Source: an uncultured Parabacteroides sp. (GTDB lineage Bacteria; Bacteroidota; Bacteroidia; Bacteroidales; Tannerellaceae). From it: a stretch of DNA of 39,355 nucleotides. Shown one piece after another: positions 16,006-23,417 of this stretch (its first letter is position 1; the number at the start of each line of letters is the position of its first letter). The notes under the pieces were generated by a model. The model made no database searches and was not told where the DNA came from. It worked only from the letters and a program-made list of their open reading frames with translations. The translations under genes and the position numbers were made by a program. The DNA lies in assembly GCA_900547435.1 (NCBI GenBank), contig URGO01000008.1:1-39355 (forward strand), in the 5' to 3' direction.

Positions 16006-17112
16006 CTACTTTCTTTCTATTATCCGAACAATTTCATCAACGATTTGTTCCGCACTATGGAAATGAGCCATTTTATGGATGTTTTCAGACAAAGAAACCA
16101 GTCGTGCATCGTCTTGTATCAGAGATAGAGCCGTATCGACCAGCTTTTCTTTCGCCTCATTATCTTTTATCATCAGGGCCGCGTTTTGATTGACCAGCGC
16201 CATCGCGTTCTTGGTCTGATGGTCTTCCGCCACGTTGGGCGAAGGCACCAGGATGACCGGTTTCTTCAAGATGCAAAGTTCGGATATAGACCCCGCTCCG
16301 GCACGTGAAATCACCAAATCGGAAGCCGCATAAGCGTAATCCATCCGCGTGATGAAGTCGGAACACCAGATAGCCATTCCGCGATAAGCCTTCAAGTGTG
16401 TCAAAGCCTCTTCCTGATAATAACGCCCCGTTTGCCAGATAACCTGTATGCCGGAGGCGAACAACTTGTCCAAGTCTCCTTGGATGCTATGGTTGATGGT
16501 GCGTGCGCCCAGACTTCCGCCTACCACCAAGAGGGTCTTTTTCTCCGGTGAGAGACCAAAGAAACGCAATGCCTCTTCCCGTTTCCCGGAAGCCTCTTCC
16601 AGGTCCTGACGTACCGGATTGCCGGTAATCACGATTTTCTCTTTCGGAAAGAACTTCTCCATGCCTTCGTAGGCCACACAGATGCGTCCGGCTTTCTTGG
16701 CTAATAATTTGTTGGTTACGCCTGCATACGAGTTTTGTTCCTGTATCAAGGTCGGGATGCCCAGCGAAGAGGCCATCCAAAGTGTCGGGCCGCTGGCATA
16801 TCCGCCCACGCCAACCGCGATGTCCGGCCGGAAGTCGCGAAGCGTCTTTTTTGCCCGGCTTAAACTTTTCAACAAGCAACGCACCACTTCGATGTTCTTG
16901 AAAAGGTGCGCCCGGTCAAAACCTTTGACCGGCAGGCCCACTATCGGATACCCTGCCGCAGGCACTTTGCTCATTTCCATACGGTCTTCCGCCCCGACAA
17001 AGAGGATGTCTATATCGGGAAAACGTTTCTTTAATGTATTGGCGATGGATATGGCTGGAAAGATATGTCCGCCCGTTCCGCCTCCGCTTATAATGACTTT
17101 ATAGGATTTCAT
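16006..17112 (-). CDS. murG: Lipid II synthase MurG (UDP-GlcNAc transferase)
   Basis: The product is 368 aa from ATG 17112. MurG transfers GlcNAc onto lipid I at the inner membrane to make lipid II. Signature parts are IISGGGTGGHIFPAIS (N-terminal G-loop), GVGGYASGPTLW, TLIQEQNSYAGVTNKLL, VVGGSLGARTIN and the donor-binding SRAGAGSISELCILKKPVILVPSP. Start choice: an ATG at 17127 would lie only about 10 bases after the -7 element at 17138-17145, nearly at the transcript start, so 17112 is preferred. It is the first gene of the run reaching yqeY. In most Bacteroidales, ftsW and other dcw genes precede it; here they do not. Confidence 0.94.
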   Translation of the reverse strand: MKSYKVIISGGGTGGHIFPAISIANTLKKRFPDIDILFVGAEDRMEMSKVPAAGYPIVGLPVKGFDRAHLFKNIEVVRCLLKSLSRAKKTLRDFRPDIAVGVGGYASGPTLWMASSLGIPTLIQEQNSYAGVTNKLLAKKAGRICVAYEGMEKFFPKEKIVITGNPVRQDLEEASGKREEALRFFGLSPEKKTLLVVGGSLGARTINHSIQGDLDKLFASGIQVIWQTGRYYQEEALTHLKAYRGMAIWCSDFITRMDYAYAASDLVISRAGAGSISELCILKKPVILVPSPNVAEDHQTKNAMALVNQNAALMIKDNEAKEKLVDTALSLIQDDARLVSLSENIHKMAHFHSAEQIVDEIVRIIERK

Positions 17113-17137
17113 GTTTGTTATACTCATTCTGTTCTTG

Positions 17138-17168
17138 CAAAAGTAAATGTTTTGTGAAATATCTCAAA
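17138..17168 (-). promoter_or_regulatory. Strong promoter of murG-murC-ftsQ-ftsA-ftsZ-yqeY
   Basis: On the minus strand TTTG (17165-17168) is followed by exactly 19 bases and TACTTTTG (17138-17145), a full match to the Bacteroidetes housekeeping promoter. All six downstream genes have gaps of 30 bases or less or overlap, so this promoter can serve the whole division run. Confidence 0.85.
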
Positions 17169-17635
17169 GGAGAAGAGGAAATAAATTGAAAATGGAAAGT
17201 TGAAAATGGAAAGCTAAAAGGAAGTATCGCTTCCATTTTGTCCTCTTTTTCTGATTCTCGCTAACGTCATTTTGATGCAAATCCTTCCATTTAGCCCGAA
17301 AATATGGGCGTTTCCACCTATTTGTACCCACTTTTCCTCCGATTCATGCCTATCTTTCGGATAAAAGGATGGGAGGAACGGAGGCAAAGATACCTATCTT
17401 TTCCGGAAAAGGTCGGCATAAATTCCCAAAAAGAACCGATATTTCGGGAAAAATGGGGGATATTTCTTCGAAAATAATCCTTTTTCTTGCCCGAAATGGC
17501 CTTATGCTCCTCTAAAATGGAGATTTCCTTGAATCGGGATGTTCTTATTTAAAGAAATAATATACAGTCTGTTATATTGGAAAATTATCATCTGAACTCT
17601 CTGAGAAGGCTATCATTTCGAAAAACTCGTCCCCC
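17169..17635. other. Gene-free region between murG and fic
   Basis: I see no gene in this stretch of nearly 470 bases in either strand. It holds a tandem duplication of the 14-mer TTGAAAATGGAAAG (17186-17213), a small hairpin GGAAG/CTTCC around 17220-17234, and A/T-rich, stop-rich sequence. It may be decayed remains of former dcw genes or of the island edge, but no recognisable protein fragment was found. Confidence 0.5.
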
Positions 17636-17691
17636 GGTCCGGAAAAACGCGAAAATAAACGGGGTAAATTGACGTTTTGACAAAATGTAAT
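17636..17691 (+). repeat. Dispersed intergenic element, copy B
   Basis: It matches 5979-6033 over about 56 bp in the same orientation, beginning GGTCCGGAAAA and ending with the TTGAC-TTTTGA-AAAATGTAAT core. It lies about 97 bases upstream of the fic start codon. Confidence 0.6.
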
Positions 17692-17756
17692 TTTTAAGCT
17701 TCACACCTCGGTGGTTTTGAAATTTCCATCATGCCTATCAAGCAAAATAAAATCAT

Positions 17757-17764
17757 TATCTTTG
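17757..17764 (+). promoter_or_regulatory. Bacteroidetes -7 element of fic
   Basis: TATCTTTG exactly matches TAnnTTTG and lies 23 bases upstream of ATG 17788. It overlaps the open frame that starts at 17731, so that upstream ATG is not the true start. The -33 box is weak. Confidence 0.5.
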
Positions 17765-17787
17765 CCCTGCAATTCAATATAATTGGC

Positions 17788-18843
17788 ATGGAAGACATGA
17801 ATAGGTTCAAATCCGGATACGTTCCGCCATTTACCGTAAGCCCCCTGGCAATCAGCCTTGTTGCTGAAATATCGGCACAAATAGAACGGTACGCCATACG
17901 CATGGAGCAGGCGGATGGATTACGCCTGCGGAAAGCCAATAAGATCAGGACAATCCACAGTTCGCTTGCTATAGAGGGAAATAGGCTGTCGGAAAACCAA
18001 GTTCATGACATATTGGATGGGAAACATGTGGTGGCTCCACTAAAGGAAATACAGGAAGTCAAGAACGCCATCCGGACTTATGAGTTGTACGCATCGTTAA
18101 ATCCGTTTGACATAAAAGACCTTCTGAAAGCACATGGGGTGATGATGGAGGCTTTGGTGGATAATCCGGGGTGTTTCCGCAGTAGTGGGGTCGGTGTATT
18201 TGAAGAAGACAGATGTGTTCACCTTGCTCCTCCGCCCATACGCGTACCCGAACTTATGGAGGATTTGTTTCGTTGGCTGAAACATGCTCCAGACCATCTT
18301 CTTATCCGTAGTTGCGTTTTTCACTATGAATTTGAGTTCATTCATCCGTTCAGTGATGGGAACGGGCGAATGGGGAGATTGTGGCAGTCCCTTATATTGG
18401 GGCGTCTCAATCCGGTATTCGAGCATCTCCCGATTGAAAATCTGGTATATGCCAACCAGCAATTGTATTATGAGGCCATAGAATTAAGTACAAAAAAAGC
18501 CGATAGTGGTCCGTTTATTGATTTTATGCTGAACGAAATCCTTAATGCGCTGAAAAAGTATCAAGGGGAACCGTTGATGGCAGATGTTCCTGATAAAGTT
18601 CCTGATAAAGTTCCTGATAAATTGAAGTTGCTTCATCCGGAGTTTTCTGACACAACGTGGGATGTCCTTGCACATATTATGAAAAATCCACAGGTTACTG
18701 CCATTGAAATTGGAAACCGCATGGAGATTTCAGACAGGATGGTCAGAAAACACATTGCCTTGCTCCGTAATGCCAATATTATCCATCGGCATGGAAGCAA
18801 CAAGAGCGGTTATTGGGAACTACTTATTCATGAAAAGGAGGAA
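17788..18843 (+). CDS. Fic family protein with C-terminal winged helix
   Basis: The coding part before the TGA (18844-18846) gives 352 aa. Fic proteins usually transfer AMP (or another phosphate-containing group) onto Ser/Thr/Tyr of a target. The catalytic motif HPFSDGNGRMGR is intact at residues 186-197, and an N-terminal autoinhibitory SSLAIEGN motif lies at residues 58-65, so it is the class with an in-built inhibitory helix upstream of the Fic core. The C-terminal ~60 residues look like a winged helix (VTAIEIGNRMEISDRMVRKH), suggesting DNA binding or autoregulation. A 12-base tandem repeat encodes VPDK three times in the linker (18589-18622). The target is unknown. It is followed at once by a truncated lipoprotein gene, forming a two-gene island between murG and xerD. 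Confidence 0.9.
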
Positions 18844-18849
18844 TGAGAT

Positions 18850-19217
18850 ATGAAAGGAATGCTGAATTATCTATTTATTATTATCCTGATCGGTTTCATC
18901 TCTTCATGTAGTACAAAAAGAGACAAGCCTATCCAAGAGGGGAATTTGGAAACAATCCGTTTTGACGAAAATCAGGTGAAAGAGTTGCCCTTTTCGTTTT
19001 TTGTGGACACCATAGAATTAATTCCGTTGGAGACAACAGAGGAGAATCTGATAGGGGAAATTACGCGAGCCATTTTTAATGGGGGTAAATATTATATTCG
19101 TTCCACCCATGGCATGCAGGATGAGAAATTATTTGTGTTCGATAAAACCGGTAAATTTCTCCAACAGATAAGTCGAAGGGGTGGTGGCCCGGACGAATAT
19201 ATTGAGATGGATGATTC
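18850..19217 (+). pseudogene. Truncated 6-bladed beta-propeller lipoprotein gene
   Basis: An ATG at 18850, three bases after the fic stop and preceded by a strong GGAGG, starts a lipoprotein (signal ending GFISSC, lipid Cys20). It continues as the N-terminal blade region of Bacteroidales 6-bladed beta-propeller proteins (DUF5128-like): FVDTIELIPLETTEENLIGEI, KLFVFDKTGKFLQQI, RRGGGPDEY. Homology ends at about residue 122, near 19212-19217, where the sequence becomes the reverse complement of the xerD 3' end. The frame stays open to 19659 only as antisense xerD, so residues after that point are not a natural propeller. Normal family members are about 350-400 aa. The gene is a remnant cut by a recombination event next to xerD. 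Confidence 0.8.
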
Positions 19218-20124
19218 ACTTTTTCCGATTATAACGCGGGTGGTGCTCCAAAATCTCTTTTCGGAGGAACTCCCGGTCAATATGCGTATAGATTTCGGTC
19301 GTAGTAATATTCTCGTGTCCCAGCATCTCTTGGATGGCGCGCAGGTTTGCTCCGCCCTCCAAAAGGTGTGTGGCAAAGGAATGGCGGAAAGTGTGCGGAC
19401 TGACTTTCTTATGGATACCAGCCAGTTCGGTTTGTTGCTTGATGATGAGGAATACCATCACGCGGGTGAGCGGAGCGCCACGCCGGTTCAGGAACAAAAT
19501 GTCTTCCGCTCCCTTTTTCGGAGTCATGAATCCCCGGAGGTAAACATAGTTCTTGATTTCCCGAAGGGCGGTTTGCGATATCGGTACCAGGCGTTGTTTC
19601 GAACCTTTTCCTTCCACACGGATAAATTCTTCATCCGGATAGATGTCCGAGATGTGTAGGGAGATAAGCTCGGACACACGCAGGCCACAACTATAAAGTA
19701 CTTCCAGCATGGCGCGGTTTCGTTGTCCTTCGGTGGTCGATACATCAATCGTGGCAAGGATTCTATCTATTTCGTTTACAGACAAAACATCCGGAAGTTT
19801 CAAGCCGATTTTAGGTACCTCCACCAGTTCGCTTGGGTCGCTTTCGATATATCCGTCCAGCAAAAGGAAACGATAGAATGATTTCACGCCGGAAAGGATG
19901 CGTGCCACCGATCGGGCCTGAATCTTCTGGTCATGAAGACCGGCTATGAAATATTGCAAGTCTTCGTAGGTGAGCTTTCGTATGTCCAGATGGTTTTGCT
20001 CGGCATAAAGCGTCAATTTCTCCAAATCCCTTTGGTAAGCATCGAGGGTATTGGCCGAAAAGGAACGTTCCAACTTTAAATAAGTCTTATAACGGGTGAA
20101 TATTTCTTCAGTATCTTGTGTCAT
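19216..20124 (-). CDS. xerD: Tyrosine recombinase XerD
   Basis: The product is 302 aa from ATG 20124; the frame is open further upstream, but that part crosses the promoters of xerD and aroQ. XerC/D recombinases resolve chromosome dimers at dif sites near the division septum. The N-terminal SAM-like core-binding domain covers about residues 5-90. The catalytic set is complete: R149, K174, H244, R247, H270 and nucleophile Y279 (TTTEIYTHID). XerD rather than XerC is chosen because of the linkage to aroQ and pyk seen in other Bacteroidales; this is inference. Its last codons (HPRYNRKK then TGA) abut the truncated propeller gene, so the extreme C-terminus may have been altered at that junction. 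Confidence 0.9.
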   Translation of the reverse strand: MTQDTEEIFTRYKTYLKLERSFSANTLDAYQRDLEKLTLYAEQNHLDIRKLTYEDLQYFIAGLHDQKIQARSVARILSGVKSFYRFLLLDGYIESDPSELVEVPKIGLKLPDVLSVNEIDRILATIDVSTTEGQRNRAMLEVLYSCGLRVSELISLHISDIYPDEEFIRVEGKGSKQRLVPISQTALREIKNYVYLRGFMTPKKGAEDILFLNRRGAPLTRVMVFLIIKQQTELAGIHKKVSPHTFRHSFATHLLEGGANLRAIQEMLGHENITTTEIYTHIDREFLRKEILEHHPRYNRKK

Positions 20125-20135
20125 TTTTTCCCTAA

Positions 20136-20167
20136 TTTGGTATAGTTGAATAAATATATTACCTTTG
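20136..20167 (+). promoter_or_regulatory. Strong promoter of aroQ
   Basis: TTTG (20136-20139), a 20-base spacer and TACCTTTG (20160-20167) form a full match to the Bacteroidetes consensus, about 50 bases before the aroQ ATG. Confidence 0.8.
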
Positions 20168-20194
20168 CCCGGTAAAATCTTTGCTTCTTTACTG

Positions 20195-20202
20195 CAAAGG
20201 TA
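20195..20202 (-). promoter_or_regulatory. Bacteroidetes -7 element of xerD
   Basis: The minus strand reads TACCTTTG, an exact TAnnTTTG match about 70 bases upstream of ATG 20124. The -33 box is poor. It faces the aroQ promoter, so the two transcripts start from overlapping, mutually antisense leaders of about 15-30 bases. Confidence 0.6.
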
Positions 20203-20218
20203 ACAAATATCAACGCAA

Positions 20219-20644
20219 ATGAAGAAGATATTAATCATTAATGGTCCGAACTTGAACCTGCTGGGCAAACGTGAGCCTACCATTTATGGGAATGCGTCGT
20301 TTGAAGATTACCTGAATGTGTTGCAAAAAAGATACCCGCAATGTGCGATTGCTTATTATCAAAGCAATATTGAAGGGGAACTGATCAATAAAATCCACGA
20401 GACGGGCTTTGAATATGACGGCATTATCCTGAATGCAGGGGCCTATACGCATACTTCCATCGCTCTGCTTGACGCGATAAAGGCGGTAACCACTCCGGTG
20501 GTCGAGGTGCATATCTCGAATGTTCATGCCCGCGAGCCGTTCCGCCATGTGTCTATGATATCGGCGGGGTGCAAAGGGGTTATTATTGGTTTCGGCCTTG
20601 ATTCATACCGTTTGGCATTAGAGTCGTTCTTGGCGGATGCCTGA
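20219..20644 (+). CDS. aroQ: 3-dehydroquinate dehydratase, type II
   Basis: The product is 141 aa, the size of the type II enzyme, which converts 3-dehydroquinate to 3-dehydroshikimate in the shikimate pathway (cytoplasm, dodecamer). The start IINGPNLNLLGKREPTIYG holds the catalytic loop with its Arg and Tyr; LNAGAYTHTSIAL and VEVHISNVHAREPFRHVS hold the conserved Asn and His residues. It has its own promoter and lies 124 bases before pyk. Confidence 0.96.
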   Translation: MKKILIINGPNLNLLGKREPTIYGNASFEDYLNVLQKRYPQCAIAYYQSNIEGELINKIHETGFEYDGIILNAGAYTHTSIALLDAIKAVTTPVVEVHISNVHAREPFRHVSMISAGCKGVIIGFGLDSYRLALESFLADA

Positions 20645-20768
20645 AGGAAAAGTATTCCTTATAATAATAAGGTGAAGTAAAGAATCATTTCGTGAAGGTA
20701 AAAGATTGTTTTAAAATAGATGGATAGTTGTTTTCGGGCAATTGTCGTTAATCAATTCATTAAGTTAT

Positions 20769-22229
20769 ATGTTAAAGCATACCAAAATTGTTGCTACGGT
20801 TTCAGATAAACGTTGCGAGGTGGATTTCATCAAGTCTTTGTATGAGGCGGGGATGAACGTCGTACGTTTGAATACAGCCCATTTAGGAGCAGAAGGACTA
20901 ACCCGTATTGTTGATAATGTTCGTGCCGTTTCCAATCGTATCGGTATTCTGATGGATACGAAGGGTCCGGAGGTTCGGACAACGGCGACGGTAAACCAAG
21001 AGCCTATCCCGTTCAAGGCAGGCGATATTGTGAATATTTCCGGAGATCCGACACAGGAAACGAGCCATGAGCATATCTATGTGTCTTATACGCGTTTCGT
21101 ACACGATTTGTCGGTCGGAAGCGATATCCTGATTGATGACGGCGATTTGGAGCTTCGTGTTATTGAAAAACAGGAAAATTGTTTGGTTTGTGAGGCGCAA
21201 AATGAGGCGACCTTGGGAAGCCGCAAGAGCGTGAATGTTCCGGGCGTACGTATCAATTTGCCTTCATTGACCGAGAAAGACCGTAAGAATATTTTGTGGG
21301 CTATCGAGCATGACCTCGATTTTATCGCTCACTCGTTTGTCCGTTCTAAGCAGGATGTTTTGGATATCCAGCGGATATTGGACGAATACAATAGTCCGAT
21401 TAAGATTATCGCCAAGATTGAAAATCAGGAGGGCGTAGACAATATAGACGAGATTCTGGAAGCGGCGTATGGCATCATGATTGCCCGTGGGGACTTGGGT
21501 ATCGAGGTGCCGGCGGAAAAGATTCCGGGAATCCAGCGTGTTTTGATACGTAAGTGCGTGGAGGTCAAGAAGCCGGTTATCGTGGCGACGCAGATGTTGC
21601 ATTCGATGATAAACAACCCGCGTCCTACACGTGCGGAGGTGACCGATATCGCTAATGCTATTTATTATCGTACGGATGCCTTGATGTTGAGTGGCGAAAC
21701 GGCTTATGGAAAATATCCGGTAGAGGCGGTACAGACTATGACGAAGGTGGCACGTGAAGCTGAGAAGACCAAGTTGGCAGCAAATGATATCCGTGTGCCT
21801 ATTGAGGGAAATGATTTGGATGTTACCTCATTCTTGGCTAAGCAGGCGGTAAAATCTTCGTCCAAGTTGCATGTCAAGGCGATTATTACGGATAGTTATA
21901 CCGGACGGACAGCCCGTTATTTGGCGGCATTCCGTGGGACTTCTACGGTTTTCTCGATTTGTTATAACGAACGGGTTATGCGAATGCTTTCGTTGTCGTA
22001 TGGTGTGTGGGCGGTTTACCAGCCTTGGAATGATAGTCGTCGGGCTTATTTCTACGATGCTTTGACGCAGCTGATTAATAGCGGTCGAATCACCCGTGAT
22101 GATATGGTGGCTTATTTGAGCGGAAGCTTTGGAGAAGGTGGCGGAACGACTTTCTTGGAAATCAATAATGTCGGGAAGGTGCTGGATTCAAGCAAAAATT
22201 ATGTTTTGCCGACATTTAACGAGGAATAA
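20769..22229 (+). CDS. pyk: Pyruvate kinase
   Basis: The product is 486 aa from ATG 20769 (the frame opens nine codons earlier with a TTG, but MLKHTKIVATVSDKRCEV is the normal start). It catalyses the last step of glycolysis, phosphoenolpyruvate plus ADP to pyruvate plus ATP. Visible are NTAHLG near the nucleotide site, MDTKGPEVRT, the catalytic-site IIAKIENQEGVDNIDEIL, GIMIARGDLGIEVP and VATQMLHSMINNPRPTRAEVTDIANA. The C-terminal domain is present, so the enzyme is full length. The 124-base gap upstream shows only a weak CCTTAT/ATAAGG hairpin, and no clear promoter. Confidence 0.96.
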   Translation: MLKHTKIVATVSDKRCEVDFIKSLYEAGMNVVRLNTAHLGAEGLTRIVDNVRAVSNRIGILMDTKGPEVRTTATVNQEPIPFKAGDIVNISGDPTQETSHEHIYVSYTRFVHDLSVGSDILIDDGDLELRVIEKQENCLVCEAQNEATLGSRKSVNVPGVRINLPSLTEKDRKNILWAIEHDLDFIAHSFVRSKQDVLDIQRILDEYNSPIKIIAKIENQEGVDNIDEILEAAYGIMIARGDLGIEVPAEKIPGIQRVLIRKCVEVKKPVIVATQMLHSMINNPRPTRAEVTDIANAIYYRTDALMLSGETAYGKYPVEAVQTMTKVAREAEKTKLAANDIRVPIEGNDLDVTSFLAKQAVKSSSKLHVKAIITDSYTGRTARYLAAFRGTSTVFSICYNERVMRMLSLSYGVWAVYQPWNDSRRAYFYDALTQLINSGRITRDDMVAYLSGSFGEGGGTTFLEINNVGKVLDSSKNYVLPTFNEE

Positions 22230-22287
22230 GTCTATTATTGTAGGTTTTTAGTTTATGGTTTTTTAGGGCTTCCGACAAAGTATGACA

Positions 22288-22326
22288 AAAAACTTATAAA
22301 CTCAAAAACTTATAAACTCAAAAACT
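22288..22326 (+). repeat. 16-bp tandem repeat before the O-methyltransferase gene
   Basis: The 16-mer AAAAACTTATAAACTC occurs at 22288-22303 and 22304-22319, followed by a partial third copy (22320-22326). It ends seven bases before the ATG at 22333, so copy-number slippage would alter the leader length. Confidence 0.75.
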
Positions 22327-22332
22327 AAAAAG

Positions 22333-22965
22333 ATGGATATCAACGATTATATCTTGGCTCATTCGGATGATGAGGGGACTTTGTTGGCGGCACTGAACCG
22401 GGACGCAAATGTGAATCTGCTTCGCCCGAGGATGTTGTCCGGTCATTTGCAAGGTCGTATCTTGAAGATGTTTTGCCGGATGCTTCGTCCGAAACGTGTC
22501 CTTGAGATAGGAACTTATACCGCTTATGCCACGTTGTGTATGGCGGAGGGAATGGACGAAGGTTCGTTGATTCATACCATCGAGATAAACGATGAGATGG
22601 AGGATTTTATTCAGAAATACCTCACTCAATCGCCTCATAAAGATAAGATTCGGGTTCATTTCGGGGATGCGATGGAGATTATTCCTACGTTAAACGAGAC
22701 ATTCGATTTGGTGTTTATTGATGCGAACAAGCGATTGTATTCTGCTTATTACGATTTGGTCTTTCCGATGGTGCGTCCCGGAGGATTGATTTTAGCGGAC
22801 AATACCTTGTGGGATGGAAAAGTGACGGAAGAGCATATCCCATCAGCCGATAAACAGACCTTAGGTATTTTAGCGTTTAACGATAAAATAAAGTCGGATG
22901 AACGGGTGGAGAAGGTCATCCTCCCCCTTCGCGATGGATTGACGATGATTTTGAAGAAAGAATAA
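22333..22965 (+). CDS. SAM-dependent O-methyltransferase (COMT family)
   Basis: The product is 210 aa, matching the caffeoyl-CoA O-methyltransferase-like family of class I SAM-dependent enzymes. Motif I is VLEIGTYTAYATLCMAEG (about residues 57-74), followed by HTIEINDEM, the acidic/metal region LVFIDANKRLYSAYYD, and GGLILADNTLWDGKV. The physiological substrate in bacteria is generally unknown. It sits between pyk and rbfA, a gene order that I recall as common in Bacteroidales. No signal peptide; cytoplasmic. Confidence 0.9.
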   Translation: MDINDYILAHSDDEGTLLAALNRDANVNLLRPRMLSGHLQGRILKMFCRMLRPKRVLEIGTYTAYATLCMAEGMDEGSLIHTIEINDEMEDFIQKYLTQSPHKDKIRVHFGDAMEIIPTLNETFDLVFIDANKRLYSAYYDLVFPMVRPGGLILADNTLWDGKVTEEHIPSADKQTLGILAFNDKIKSDERVEKVILPLRDGLTMILKKE

Positions 22966-22975
22966 GTTGTAGTTA

Positions 22976-23057
22976 GTAGTTGGTAGTTAGTAGTTAGTAG
23001 TTAGGGATTTGGGTAATCTTATATTCTACTAACTACTAGCTCCTAACTACCAACTAC
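22976..23057. repeat. GTAGTTAG-repeat long hairpin before rbfA
   Basis: The left arm (22976-23004) is built of repeated TAGTTAG/TAGTTGG units and pairs with the right arm (23027-23057, ACTAACTAC/CTAACTACC units) with only a few mismatches, around a loop of about 20 bases. It fills the gap between the methyltransferase stop and rbfA. It may be a mobile or slippage-grown palindrome; no T-run follows the right arm, so it is not a standard terminator. Confidence 0.75.
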
Positions 23058-23077
23058 CCTAAAATAAACAAGATAGT

Positions 23078-23413
23078 ATGGAAAGTACAAGACTAAACAA
23101 AATAGGTCGTTTGCTTCAGAAGGAGTTGAGCGATATATTCTTGAAGCAGACGAAGGCAATGCCGGGCGTACTGATTTCGGTAAGTGTGGTGCGTGTCAGT
23201 TCGGATCTGAGCGTGGCAAAAGCTTATTTGAGTATCTTCCCTTCTAATCGGGCGGAAGAATTGCTCTCGGCTATTCGGGCGAATACCAAGGCGATTCGTT
23301 TCGATTTGGGCCAGCGTGTGCACTTGCAATTGCGCAAAATACCGGAATTGTCATTTTTTATTGATGATTCATTGGATTATATTGAACATATCGACAATTT
23401 GTTGAAAAAATAG
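23078..23413 (+). CDS. rbfA: 30S ribosome-binding factor RbfA
   Basis: The product is 111 aa, full length for RbfA, which assists late 30S subunit assembly and 16S rRNA maturation. The N-terminal STRLNKIGRLLQKELSDIFLKQ, the central VRVSSDLSVAKAYLSIFP and the C-terminal LRKIPELSFFIDDSLDYIEHID are typical. The permease gene follows after four bases, suggesting a common mRNA. Confidence 0.93.
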   Translation: MESTRLNKIGRLLQKELSDIFLKQTKAMPGVLISVSVVRVSSDLSVAKAYLSIFPSNRAEELLSAIRANTKAIRFDLGQRVHLQLRKIPELSFFIDDSLDYIEHIDNLLKK

Positions 23414-23417
23414 CACG

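Noticed and set aside
19218..19659. C-terminal half of the chimeric lipoprotein ORF as a real protein
   Set aside because: It is exactly antisense to the conserved catalytic part of xerD, so it is not natural propeller sequence.
22976..23057. CRISPR array
   Set aside because: The units are 7-8 bp and contiguous, with no unique spacers of constant length; it is a palindrome of simple repeats.
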